NCBI GenBank assembly: GCA_008080735.1
Contig: SHMW01000011.1
Location: 1 to 64,000, forward strand
Direction: 5' to 3'
Origin: Promethearchaeota archaeon
Lineage (GTDB): Archaea; Asgardarchaeota; Lokiarchaeia; Sigyniarchaeales; SOKP01
Length of the DNA stretch: 64,000 nucleotides
The translations under genes and the position numbers were made by a program. The number at the start of each line of letters is the position of its first letter. Within the stretch, counting starts at the first letter, position 1. The notes beneath the pieces were generated by a model, which did no database searches, was not told the DNA's origin, and worked only from the letters and a program-made list of their open reading frames with translations. Positions 1-8,206 of the stretch are shown piece after piece.

Positions 1-193
1 GTTCCATATCGGTTAAATTGGGACCAATGAGTTCTACATTCTCGTCTTTAATATCTTTTTCGTCTCTAACTTTAACCAATTCGAAATGCTTTTCTATCTT
101 CGGTCCGCCGAGTTCCACATACATCTGTTTGGATCGGATACGTTCTCCTTCATAAACAGGCCCAACGTCTGTTGGCATGTCGCTAAAACTCAT
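1..193 (-). CDS. cdhC: Acetyl-CoA decarbonylase/synthase beta subunit, N-terminal part (runs off the window)
   Basis: Translating the minus strand from the ATG at 193 gives about 64 residues before the window edge. They include YEGERIRSKQMYVELGGPK and FELVKV, the conserved N-terminal pattern of the ACS beta subunit that makes or cleaves acetyl-CoA at the nickel A-cluster. The A-cluster ligands lie in the C-terminal part, outside the window. The start follows GAGGTAA by a few bases. It lies 47 nt downstream of cdhB on the same strand, so the two form one operon. Together they indicate a Wood-Ljungdahl carbonyl branch of archaeal type. Confidence 0.85.
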   Translation of the reverse strand, partial: MSFSDMPTDVGPVYEGERIRSKQMYVELGGPKIEKHFELVKVRDEKDIKDENVELIGPNLTDME

Positions 194-210
194 AACATTT
201 ACCTCTTTAA

Positions 211-245
211 TTATTTGGTTAATTATATTTATTTAGTTAATTATA
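211..245 (-). repeat. Two tandem 17-bp near-identical copies between cdhB and cdhC
   Basis: TTATTTGGTTAATTATA at 211-227 and TTATTTAGTTAATTATA at 229-245 differ by one base and have an 18-bp period. The second copy overlaps the cdhB stop codon. The sequence is very AT-rich, so chance is possible; similar TTAGTTAATTATT strings occur elsewhere between genes (for example near 8157). Confidence 0.5.
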
Positions 246-771
246 AATTTTCGATTAATTCTTCTAGGAATTCTTTCCATTCAGCATCATTGAGATTTGC
301 TAAACTAAATCGCGCGTTTGGATGTGCATATTTGTCCAATTCCACCGTTCTTACCCAATTTGTAAAGTTTTTAAGTCTGCTGAGTGTTTGGCTGCTGTAA
401 AATACAAGATGACCACCAAAAATAGCCATTTGATATTGGCCCTCTCCATCTAAGCCTTTCCAGTCTTTATCTGAGAGTCTATCTGTAATATTGATAAGAG
501 AAACATCATACAACTTATCAGCATCGATACTCTCCTTTAAACGCTTAAATACATGCCCCGTCGCAACGATATCGCAATCAAGTTTTTTCGCGATGTCAAT
601 GAAATAGTCGACAACCTTTTTCCCGTCAAGTTCCCAATTTAAGGATTCTGAGCCAATAACGAAGACTTTCTTTTTACCTTCTTTAATGATATTGGCCATC
701 ACCTTCGGATCTTTCACGGTCGTTCCCATCTCTGGTCCTGGGATGTTCGCTTTCTGATATGGTCTTGCCAT
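241..771 (-). CDS. cdhB: CO dehydrogenase/acetyl-CoA synthase epsilon subunit
   Basis: 176 residues, the usual size of the archaeal CODH/ACS epsilon subunit, which binds the CdhA carbon monoxide dehydrogenase alpha subunit and is thought to assist electron transfer. The N-terminus (MARPYQKANIPGPEMGT), a VIGSES strand and the ATGHVFKRL segment are family hallmarks, and the fold is a DHS-like Rossmann domain. The start is supported by GTGATG four bases upstream. It is followed directly by cdhC. The large cdhA gene, often found upstream in methanogens, is not here: the 419 nt upstream hold no CODH gene, so cdhA must lie elsewhere. Confidence 0.85.
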   Translation of the reverse strand: MARPYQKANIPGPEMGTTVKDPKVMANIIKEGKKKVFVIGSESLNWELDGKKVVDYFIDIAKKLDCDIVATGHVFKRLKESIDADKLYDVSLINITDRLSDKDWKGLDGEGQYQMAIFGGHLVFYSSQTLSRLKNFTNWVRTVELDKYAHPNARFSLANLNDAEWKEFLEELIENL

Positions 772-1190
772 ATTTCATCACTTTGAAATTTTGTATTATT
801 TGCTGTTTTAATTAATCTAATATACTATTATTTAGATTTATAATGTATCTAATAAAAAATTTGTTTTTATATTGATTTTGATTCAAGTATTTAAGTGAAT
901 CCGAGAAGTGAGCAGAAAGAGAGGTATCTAGGCGCATATAGGTGGTGAGTGAGAATGTGCGACTCCCGTCATTATGCGTGATACTAATGCCATCATCCAT
1001 AGGTATGAATGAGAAACAATATTAATATATATTCAAAATAGAGAGAATTACCCAGAATTATGACCTACTTGATTAATAAAAAATGCTATGATATGTATTG
1101 GTGTGTAATATGCAGATTTATAAGCTATGGAGTGATATTGATAGCTATTAGAGTGGGTAGTATTTAGGGATTAAGGATAAGTGATTAGTC
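772..1190. other. Long intergenic region with a GC-richer core; possible small RNA
   Basis: This is the divergent gap between cdhB and a membrane protein gene. Bases 901-960 are about 50% GC, against AT-rich surroundings. CGCATA (933-938) pairs perfectly with TATGCG (973-978), and GAGT (947-950) can pair with ACTC (962-965) inside it. A 62-codon minus-strand reading frame overlaps (812-1000) but has no recognisable protein features. A structured RNA or a leader element is possible; no known RNA family was recognised. Confidence 0.25.
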
Positions 1191-1913
1191 ATGGTTTTTA
1201 ACCTAATTGATATCGTAAATGGGATTTTTAGTATGATTTTTGTTATCTGCTCGGTACTCATAGGAGTGAAAATCATCTTAAAATATCGTCCCACCAATAA
1301 TCCGACCTTTGTCTATATGGGATTGACTTGGATAGGTCTCACAAGCCCTTGGTGGGGGTCCACGATAGGCTTTGTAATTGGTCTATTCAATGATGGGCAA
1401 GGGATCTCTCTGAGTGCCTATCTGTTGATAACTATTACCTTATTACCGGTTTTTATCTTATTTTACCTCAAAGCCATCACAGATTTATTATGGCGTCAAG
1501 CGCAAGGAGTACTCATCATCACATATGGAATAGTTGGCGCTCTTTTCATGATTGCGTATATCTATTTTTCTCTCGTCGCGCCTGAGGTGGTGGGAGGATT
1601 AGAAAATCCCGTAGATATTCGCTATAATACATTTGCAAGTTATTATTTAATGCTGATAATTCTAACCTTCCTAATAGGAGGTGTTTTCTTTGGAAAGGCA
1701 TCCTTAAAGTCTAAAAATGCCTCTGTTCGTTTTCAGGGAAAATTATTGATCATTGCATTTTGCTCTTTTTCCATTGGTGCGTTTCTTGACGCCTCTATTA
1801 AATTGAACGTTATTGGCTTACTTATCACGCGCGGCATCCTAATTTCCAGTGCGCTAGAATTCTACACAGGATTTATATTACCCACGTTTTTACAAAAACG
1901 CTTTTTAGAATAA
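1191..1913 (+). CDS. Seven-helix membrane protein of unknown function
   Basis: 240 residues with about seven hydrophobic segments separated by short polar loops. The N-terminus begins inside the first helix and the C-terminus ends in a short basic tail. Size and layout match the 7TM receptor-like proteins common in Asgard genomes and sometimes fused to histidine kinases. Here there is no kinase domain. A second protein of the same length and layout lies at 17214-17936. No catalytic motif is visible, so sensing or transport cannot be told apart. Confidence 0.6.
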   Translation: MVFNLIDIVNGIFSMIFVICSVLIGVKIILKYRPTNNPTFVYMGLTWIGLTSPWWGSTIGFVIGLFNDGQGISLSAYLLITITLLPVFILFYLKAITDLLWRQAQGVLIITYGIVGALFMIAYIYFSLVAPEVVGGLENPVDIRYNTFASYYLMLIILTFLIGGVFFGKASLKSKNASVRFQGKLLIIAFCSFSIGAFLDASIKLNVIGLLITRGILISSALEFYTGFILPTFLQKRFLE

Positions 1914-2044
1914 TGAGGAAAAGAATTATTGTGAATAGTAGGAATAGTAGGAATAGAGATTATCGTGAGGTTTAAGTTTTTTCCTTTCCTTTCCAAAATA
2001 AGTTTTTATTTTTAGATTCTAAAAATTAATATAAGGTTAGTTAT

Positions 2045-2344
2045 ATGTGTGAATTTAAAGTTTCGAATAAAAGTGATAAAGCCCAGATTGCGGAAGAGAT
2101 TCTTGTTTTATCATACTCCGATGAGAATGTCCTTCAATTACGGGATATTCTTGGAGTAGCCGAACAAGTGGAATCCGGACTCATCTATGATGTGAACACC
2201 TTAGATCAAACATGCAGCATCATCCAACATCCCCTCGTACAGCCCTTCATTAAATTGGTTGATAATCTCAGTTCCCAGAACGCTACGCCTGAACAGATTG
2301 ATGAAATTATAGATAAATTAGAGGATTTAAAAGCTGCGTTATAA
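2045..2344 (+). CDS. CooT-like small nickel-binding protein
   Basis: 99 residues beginning MCEFKV, where the second-position cysteine is the nickel ligand of CooT proteins. It continues with the family pattern of a beta-rich core (VLQLRDILG, then VESGLIYDV). CooT is a nickel chaperone linked to carbon monoxide dehydrogenase maturation. The C-terminal 40 residues form an extra acidic helix longer than in bacterial CooT. Its position about 1.3 kb from cdhB supports a role in loading nickel into CODH/ACS. Assignment is by pattern recall, and the archaeal members are poorly characterised. Confidence 0.55.
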   Translation: MCEFKVSNKSDKAQIAEEILVLSYSDENVLQLRDILGVAEQVESGLIYDVNTLDQTCSIIQHPLVQPFIKLVDNLSSQNATPEQIDEIIDKLEDLKAAL

Positions 2345-2430
2345 TTCGAAAAGAATAAAAAGAAAAAAAAGAAGAGAGTTCACTTTAGCTCCATAATTAG
2401 TTCTTTTTCCAGTCGTTTTCTATAAGTAGG

Positions 2431-2712
2431 TTAATCTCCTGGCAAAATCTCTATTTCCATGGCAGAAACGTTGCTCTTCGAGCCATCTTTATTGGTCACT
2501 TCTTCCGTGTCGATTTTAATATTGCCATATTGTGCTCCCTTGGCAAACTTTCGAATCAACAATTCCCCAACATCGACTGCTCTCGAGATTGCTCTACCAC
2601 GAGCGAGAAGCTTTGTGGGTTTTCCTTCATTCAAACTTGTCATTGCACTCATCACATAACTCATAGAGCGTTTTTTGCCAATATACACGTTTGAATTATC
2701 ATCATCGGCCAT
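2431..2712 (-). CDS. alba: Alba chromatin protein
   Basis: About 93 residues with NVYIGKKRSMSYVMSA near the N-terminus, including the lysine pair that binds DNA or RNA, then the beta-alpha core and VSAMEIEIL at the C-terminus. Alba is the abundant archaeal nucleic-acid-binding protein. Two ATG codons compete: 2718 and 2712. GGTGAT at 2719-2724 touches the first and lies six bases before the second, so translation most likely starts at 2712 (MADDDNS). It has its own upstream region and no operon partner. Confidence 0.9.
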   Translation of the reverse strand: MADDDNSNVYIGKKRSMSYVMSAMTSLNEGKPTKLLARGRAISRAVDVGELLIRKFAKGAQYGNIKIDTEEVTNKDGSKSNVSAMEIEILPGD

Positions 2713-2931
2713 ATTCATATCACCATTTATTTCTAAGTTGAAATCAATTTTTTCTTATTTTTTTAGTCTCAGTTCTTTTCTCTTTAGAACGAACTTTAGT
2801 ATATATGTAATTAAATTTATTTTAAGTTCTAATTAAAGATTGTGATTCTTAGGGATCTGAAAGAATGATAATAAAGTACCCAGAAGAAAATAAGGAGTAT
2901 TCATCAAAAGAAGAGTAAGGGAGCATTATTA

Positions 2932-3753
2932 TTATTTTCCAATAAAATTTGCATCGCGTTTTTGTTTAAGTGCTTCTAATGACTCCTTGAAATCTTTTGA
3001 GGTGAGGGTTTTAACCCAACCCTTATTCTCTAAATCTAGTTGTTCTTCAATTATATCTCTGAAATAGGCATGCATCGTTTTTTTCATCAGTTTGATCGAG
3101 AGACTTGGACCATGGGGTGGAATTAATTCTATTGCTTGAGCTCGAGTATATTCCATCAACTCATCTCCAGCCACGATCTCATTTACCATCCCTAAATCGT
3201 ATACCTCCTTCGCACTTAATTTATCCCCAAAATAAAACAATTCCTTTGCTTTTTGAAACCCTACATAAAAGGGTAATAGATAACTGGTCCCAAAATCCAT
3301 CATCACGGCTCTTTTCACAAAATAGAGTCCCACCCATGAATCCTCAGACATATAAATTAGATCAGAACACACAAGAGGAAAGGTGAAGCCTCCTCCTACA
3401 GCTAACCCATTTATAGCGGTGAGTATCGGTTTTTCAAAATCCCAATATTTCAAGCAGAGTTTTTTGGAGGCCATATCCCGTAGATTCATTTCTTTTTTGT
3501 ATTTGGTGGGAATTTCCTCGAACATTGTCTTACTGAAGTATCCTCCCGAGCAAAAGGCATTTGCTTCCTCACAGCCGGTCAGAATCATAACCTTCACCTT
3601 GTGATCCTTTTCTGCGTGATCGGCAGCATACCAAAGTTCCAGCAAAGTAAGCGGAGAAAGCGCATTTTTCCTTTCTGGTCGATTTAAGGTAACTGTGAGG
3701 ATCCCGTTTTCTTCCTTTTCATATTTAATATCTCTAAATTCATCAATTTCCAT
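2932..3753 (-). CDS. Crotonase-family enoyl-CoA isomerase (PaaG-like active site)
   Basis: 273 residues with the crotonase fold. The oxyanion-hole segments are EANAFCSGGYF (about residues 63-73) and AINGLAVGGGFTF (about 113-125). The two glutamates of enoyl-CoA hydratase are absent (Thr and Lys at those places). Instead Asp153 sits in MMDFGTSYLLP, which matches the single catalytic aspartate of PaaG and dienoyl-CoA isomerase types. Double-bond isomerisation of an acyl-CoA is therefore more likely than hydration. A close paralogue is at 37075-37896. No ribosome site precedes the ATG, so the transcript may be leaderless. Confidence 0.8.
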   Translation of the reverse strand: MEIDEFRDIKYEKEENGILTVTLNRPERKNALSPLTLLELWYAADHAEKDHKVKVMILTGCEEANAFCSGGYFSKTMFEEIPTKYKKEMNLRDMASKKLCLKYWDFEKPILTAINGLAVGGGFTFPLVCSDLIYMSEDSWVGLYFVKRAVMMDFGTSYLLPFYVGFQKAKELFYFGDKLSAKEVYDLGMVNEIVAGDELMEYTRAQAIELIPPHGPSLSIKLMKKTMHAYFRDIIEEQLDLENKGWVKTLTSKDFKESLEALKQKRDANFIGK

Positions 3754-3855
3754 AGAATATATTAAGTGCTAATCGAATTAAAATGCTTTATACTTTTGTA
3801 GGTTTTTAAATCTCAAAAACGTATTTTCAACTATACAAAATTTAGATAATAGAAT

Positions 3856-4545
3856 GTGAAAAATATAAATAAAAATGAAAAAATGTCATTAAGAAAATCT
3901 ATAAATCAGCTAAGAGCAAAGGTTTTTGAGAGAGTGATTAGGGAGAAAGTTATAAAGTGTACAATGTATGCCTTGGTGGGAATTTATTTGTCCTTATTGA
4001 TAATTGGGCACATTGTTGCAAGTATTGCAACAGGTTATACTCTATGGGATAATTGGATTAGTGATCTAGGCGGGATTAAATATACACCCGCCCCCTATCT
4101 ATATGATATCGCGTGTATTTTTGCCGGAAGTCTTACCCTTCCCTTTGCATTTTACTTGGAGCATTTTTTAAGCCCTGATCTGAATAAGACTACACGAATG
4201 CGAATAAGAATTGTGGAATCCGCTTTTATATTCGGCTTCGTCGGATCACTTTCCTATATTGGAGTAGGAATTTTTAGTGAGGATCGGAGTTATTATGGAC
4301 TTCACGGATTGATGAGTGAACTTGCGTTTGGAGGATTTACATTAAGCGCGCTTTTTACAGGTTGGTTCGCGATGTTGTATGAGACTAAAATTCCCAAAAT
4401 ATTAGGCTTTTACGGCGCATTTGGACCACTAACCTTTCTTATCTTATTCATTGTTATCGGAAATCCTCTGTTTGAATGGCTTTTACTTTTTGCAATCCTT
4501 TTATGGATAATACCACTCTCAATAAGCATATTCCATGAAAGATAA
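3856..4545 (+). CDS. DUF998-family membrane protein
   Basis: 229 residues, six predicted membrane helices after a basic N-terminus. The segment WISDLGGIKYTPAPYLYD followed by a hydrophobic stretch is typical of DUF998, whose function is unknown. The frame opens with GTG at 3856, while an ATG at 3883 (MSLRKSINQL) is an equally good start. It converges with the acyl-CoA ligase on the other strand, separated by a T-rich stretch. No functional link to its neighbours is evident. Confidence 0.6.
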   Translation: MKNINKNEKMSLRKSINQLRAKVFERVIREKVIKCTMYALVGIYLSLLIIGHIVASIATGYTLWDNWISDLGGIKYTPAPYLYDIACIFAGSLTLPFAFYLEHFLSPDLNKTTRMRIRIVESAFIFGFVGSLSYIGVGIFSEDRSYYGLHGLMSELAFGGFTLSALFTGWFAMLYETKIPKILGFYGAFGPLTFLILFIVIGNPLFEWLLLFAILLWIIPLSISIFHER

Positions 4546-4567
4546 GTAGAAATTAGAAAAAAATTTC

Positions 4568-4582
4568 ATTTCTTTTTTTTTT
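4568..4582 (+). terminator. Poly-T terminator after the DUF998 gene
   Basis: TTTC followed by ten T lies 23 bases after the stop codon, between two converging genes. Archaeal terminators are typically such T tracts without a hairpin. Confidence 0.45.
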
Positions 4583-4598
4583 AGTATTTTAGGTGTGC

Positions 4599-6284
4599 TT
4601 ATGAAGCATCCCAGCCGCCTTCTTCCCTAGCGTTTTCAATATCCTCTGGAACTCGTTCTTTCAGCGAAACATAATCTGTTTTAGCGACCCTATTTAGTGG
4701 AAACTCATCAATAAAAACGATAAGCGATGGTCGTTTATATGCTGCGATTCCTTTACAATGTTCCATGACCTCTTCTTTGGTGAGTGTTACTCCTTCCTTT
4801 ACTTTGATATAGGCAATAATTCCTTCTGTGAAGACATCATGCTTCGCTCCAACGATGGCTACCGATTCAACTTCATCTAGTTCTGCGATATACGCTTCAA
4901 CCTCTGGTGGAAATACTTGATACCCTTTTGGTTTGATGAGAAATTTTCTTCTCCCTTCTAAATGAAGACCATCCTCAGCTATGTAGCCCATGTCTCCCGT
5001 ATATAAAAAACCATCTTTAGAGAGAGTCTTTTTTGTCTCTTCTTCTTTACCAAAATAACCTAAAAATGTTTGAGGTCCCTTGTAGCAAATCTCTCCGATC
5101 TCACCTTTAGATAATTCTTCTCCGGCTGTACCGTCCGCGTTCATGGGTTTTCGAATCGACATCGGATAAATGGGAAAGTCAGTACCCAATGCGGTCACAA
5201 AATCCTCCCAGTTCTCTTTTACAGTTATATAGGAACAAAATCCAGAAGTCTCGGTTAATCCTAACCCGCCCCCAATTTGGGGTGCCATCTTCCTAAGCTT
5301 CTCTAAAAATGGACGATCCACAGATTGACCCGCGCAAATGACAAACCGTAGGTTGCTGAGATCATAATCTGAATAATTCGGCAATCTCCACTCCATCGCA
5401 TAGAGAGCTGGTATTTGACCCATTACCGTGGCTTCATATTTTTGTACGGCATCCAAAGTCTTTTCCGCATCAAATATATGTAATACGACGTTAGTTCCGC
5501 CACCAAAGAGAGTCGTGCAAAATTGCTCAGTAGTCCCTCCCACGTGGCTTGGTGGAAGATTTACGATCATAATATCTGTCTTTTCTAATCCGAACGCTTT
5601 CGCAAGACACATATTCTGACAGATAATACCTTCATTTTTAAGCATCGCGGGCTTAGGAAAGCCAGTACTGCCCGTAGTAAATACGATCATAACCGGATCC
5701 TTTCCACTCACTTTCGCACATTCCTCCCGATAATCCTTCATGGAATCAGGATTTTGCATTGCTTCTTTATATTCCTTTTCAGCTTTCTCGGCGATTTCAT
5801 AAGCTGGGAGTATACCTTTTCGATATCTATCATCAGGATCGCTAAATTGAACCACATATTTTAACCATGGACTATTTTTCCTTACTGCCGCCCCGATCAT
5901 ACCGAAATTCGCCGCCGTCGTCTTTCCAAGATGGCAATACATTTTAGCTTTATCTTTTAAAATTTCAAGGCAGCGCATAATTTCTGGTGGTTTTAATCGA
6001 AGATCAAGAGGTGTCCACATTACCCCAAGCTTGGCACATGCATATCCCAGAAAAATATGTTTATCCAAGTAAGGAAGCGATGTTACGCAAATATCTCCCT
6101 TACGAAATCCCATATTATAAAGTTTGAAAGCCATCACATCAATGTTTTGTTGAAATTCTTTATATGTATACTTTTCCCCCGTATCATATATAATAAACGC
6201 GTCTTTATCTGGTAGTTCTTCTGCCCATTTGTCAATAATGCCGCAAAGCGTATGAGGATATTGTTCAAATTCTTCTTGTGAAAT
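4599..6284 (-). CDS. AMP-forming acyl-CoA ligase, apparent AUU start
   Basis: Adenylate-forming enzyme that activates a carboxylic acid with ATP and CoA. Motifs: VFTTGSTGFPKP (P-loop; the usual last glycine is proline), GGGLGLTETSG, YTGDMGYIAEDG, GRRKFLIKPKGYQVFPPEVE, and the C-terminal catalytic lysine in NRVAKTDY. The first in-frame ATG (6137) would give 512 residues and cut off the first strand-helix unit. The frame stays open and family-like upstream (EEFEQYPHTLCGIIDKW, then YTYKEF) to a stop at 6300-6302, without ATG, GTG or TTG before that unit. GGGGAG at 6292-6297 lies seven bases before an ATT codon at 6284, giving 561 residues. A GTG at 6140 is a weaker alternative. It probably acts with the nearby crotonases. 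Confidence 0.75.
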   Translation of the reverse strand: MSQEEFEQYPHTLCGIIDKWAEELPDKDAFIIYDTGEKYTYKEFQQNIDVMAFKLYNMGFRKGDICVTSLPYLDKHIFLGYACAKLGVMWTPLDLRLKPPEIMRCLEILKDKAKMYCHLGKTTAANFGMIGAAVRKNSPWLKYVVQFSDPDDRYRKGILPAYEIAEKAEKEYKEAMQNPDSMKDYREECAKVSGKDPVMIVFTTGSTGFPKPAMLKNEGIICQNMCLAKAFGLEKTDIMIVNLPPSHVGGTTEQFCTTLFGGGTNVVLHIFDAEKTLDAVQKYEATVMGQIPALYAMEWRLPNYSDYDLSNLRFVICAGQSVDRPFLEKLRKMAPQIGGGLGLTETSGFCSYITVKENWEDFVTALGTDFPIYPMSIRKPMNADGTAGEELSKGEIGEICYKGPQTFLGYFGKEEETKKTLSKDGFLYTGDMGYIAEDGLHLEGRRKFLIKPKGYQVFPPEVEAYIAELDEVESVAIVGAKHDVFTEGIIAYIKVKEGVTLTKEEVMEHCKGIAAYKRPSLIVFIDEFPLNRVAKTDYVSLKERVPEDIENAREEGGWDAS

Positions 6285-6291
6285 TTTTAAT

Positions 6292-6297
6292 CTCCCC
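6292..6297 (-). promoter_or_regulatory. Ribosome binding site pointing to a non-AUG start
   Basis: On the minus strand this reads GGGGAG, a strong match to the 16S 3' end. It lies seven bases from ATT (6284-6282), the codon at the right place for the N-terminus of the acyl-CoA ligase. A short out-of-frame ATG reading frame also runs through it but stops after 15 codons. Confidence 0.5.
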
Positions 6298-6473
6298 TTT
6301 TAAATTAGTCATATTCACGCTATAATAAGAATCACTATCAATTAACTCTTAACTTTATAATTTTTAATATAAATTTCTCTCTCCAGAGGAAATGAATACC
6401 TAACAATATTACGATTTTTATAGCTCTAAACTATTTATCTAATGGAAATCGGTTTTTTTATCTTTCCATCTGT

Positions 6474-7205
6474 TCATTCTTTAATTTTTGGCCGGAATTT
6501 TAACATGAAAAAAATGATTCCCCACATTAAGAAGAGTGTTATTACTCCAAAAACCCACCCTCCTTCACTGGAAGTGAGATCTATTAACCAATCAAGAGCA
6601 AAAACACCACCTAACGCATAAATAAACATCATGAAAAATCTTCCTACGTACATCCATAATAAGGTTTTTTTCATATCATAGTTAGCAACGCCTAAAGGAA
6701 CCATAAGAGTAGAATCTGGTAAAGGGGTTAAGCCAAAAAGAATAATTATTCCAGGAATTGCGCGATCATATTTGAGAATTAGCTGATGCCAACGATTTTC
6801 TTCTTTTTCTTCTTGCATCACTGTTTCCGCCCCTCTGCCAATAGTATAATCAACCATATCCCCCATCGTGTTTGCGAAAGTTGCAAATGCGACTAACAAT
6901 ATAATCAAGCCCCAAGCAGGAAAACCTAATAAACTAATCCATGCTGAGGAGAATAGTGTAATGGGTAAAGGATACGGAATTGGAACTGGAACTAATGCTC
7001 CCAGAAAACAAACTAACATAGTAAAGGCAAAAGACAAGATATAGTTAACATTTCCCAAAGCATCTGCATCAAACCAATTTCCAATATTAAAAACCTCCCC
7101 AAAATCTGGATATAAAATACAAAGAACTGCGATAATTATGACAATTAGCAAGAATATGAGCAGAAATAGATTTATTTTTAGTTGAGAATTTTTTGATTGA
7201 GTCAT
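6474..7205 (-). CDS. VTT-domain (DedA-like) membrane protein
   Basis: 243 residues with about six membrane segments. The centre carries VTT/DedA features: a proline-rich re-entrant segment (PVPIPYPLPIT), GDMVDYTIGRGAE, then LFGLTPLPDSTLMVPLGVANY, where the PLPDS stretch matches the second re-entrant loop. Family members are lipid scramblases or transporters. It sits between an acyl-CoA ligase and a crotonase on the same strand but with gaps over 100 nt, so co-transcription is uncertain. The substrate cannot be told from sequence. Confidence 0.65.
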   Translation of the reverse strand: MTQSKNSQLKINLFLLIFLLIVIIIAVLCILYPDFGEVFNIGNWFDADALGNVNYILSFAFTMLVCFLGALVPVPIPYPLPITLFSSAWISLLGFPAWGLIILLVAFATFANTMGDMVDYTIGRGAETVMQEEKEENRWHQLILKYDRAIPGIIILFGLTPLPDSTLMVPLGVANYDMKKTLLWMYVGRFFMMFIYALGGVFALDWLIDLTSSEGGWVFGVITLFLMWGIIFFMLKFRPKIKE

Positions 7206-7319
7206 GATCTAATTTCAATTCAGAGTACTAGAAATTAATAAAAAGAAGAAATGACTCTATTTAAAATCCCAATATTTTGTTAGGATGATATGATAAAAAC
7301 TGACATTGTCTAAGAAAAT

Positions 7320-8108
7320 TTAAGAATTTATATTTCTCACGATATTTCTGAAATGTTCAATAAATTTCTCCTTATCCTCGTGCTCATACCATGCTGATGC
7401 CTGCTTTTCCAATTCATATGCCTTATCATATGATTTATCTAAGAAATGATTCGCGCATAACTTGATTGCATTTAAAACGGTTTGATTTTTCGTCGATATA
7501 AAACGAGCCTTATCTAATGCTTTTTTCATTAAATCCTCTTGATTTTCTGCGATTTCATCAATAAAGTTTATTTCTAAAGCTTTTTGAGCGCTAATTCTTT
7601 CCACCCACATAAGTAAACGCTTTGTCCAATTAATCCCTATTATCTTAGTGAATAGAATTACACAACCAGTACCTGGAAAGATTCCAGAATAAATTTCGGG
7701 CATCTGGAAGAAGCTCTCTCGAGTAGCAATTCTGTAATCACAACATTCTACAAATACCGCACCTTCCCCCATAGTCCGGCCATTTATCGCACATATCGAA
7801 GGTTTTCCATTGAAAAGCAACTCACAGACTTCCGCAGCAGTGCCTTCTAGTTCTTTTACAGCTTTATGATCACTGCCATCAATAAAATCGAGATCCATCC
7901 CAGTACTAAATGAATCTCCCTTATTTGTGAGTAAAACCCCCCGTATTTTTTTCTCTTCTTGACAGTATTCAATTGCTTTTTTCAGATTTCGCAATAGATC
8001 GATTGTGAAGGCATTCGAACGGTGAATTCGATTTAAGGCAATTATACCAAACCGTTTTTTTGTTGAAAATTCAATATCTTTCCCAAAATCCAAATCCTTG
8101 CTTGTCAT
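7320..8108 (-). CDS. Crotonase-family enoyl-CoA hydratase/isomerase
   Basis: 262 residues. Oxyanion segments are GDSFSTGMDLDF and AINGRTMGEGAVF. The glutamate equivalent to rat hydratase Glu164 is present in FFQMPEIYSGIFPGTG, but the Glu144 position is Val (GEGAVFVECCD), so simple hydratase activity is doubtful and isomerase or another crotonase reaction is possible. It differs clearly from the two PaaG-like paralogues in this window. The start is a clean ATG at 8108. It diverges from the DNA methyltransferase gene. Confidence 0.75.
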   Translation of the reverse strand: MTSKDLDFGKDIEFSTKKRFGIIALNRIHRSNAFTIDLLRNLKKAIEYCQEEKKIRGVLLTNKGDSFSTGMDLDFIDGSDHKAVKELEGTAAEVCELLFNGKPSICAINGRTMGEGAVFVECCDYRIATRESFFQMPEIYSGIFPGTGCVILFTKIIGINWTKRLLMWVERISAQKALEINFIDEIAENQEDLMKKALDKARFISTKNQTVLNAIKLCANHFLDKSYDKAYELEKQASAWYEHEDKEKFIEHFRNIVRNINS

Positions 8109-8206
8109 GAGGTTATTATCTAAAGTTTTTTAAGAAATTATTATAATTTATATTAGTTTAGTTAATTATTAGTGTTCTGTATAAATAAAAAAGCTATCAT
8201 CCTAAC

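Noticed and set aside
812..1000. 62-codon minus-strand reading frame upstream of cdhB
   Set aside because: No protein-like pattern, no ribosome site; it overlaps the GC-richer segment that looks more like RNA.
2770..2790. GTTCT-N9-AGAAC near the Alba promoter
   Set aside because: Arms resemble the candidate operator but the spacer is nine instead of seven and the outer bases do not match.
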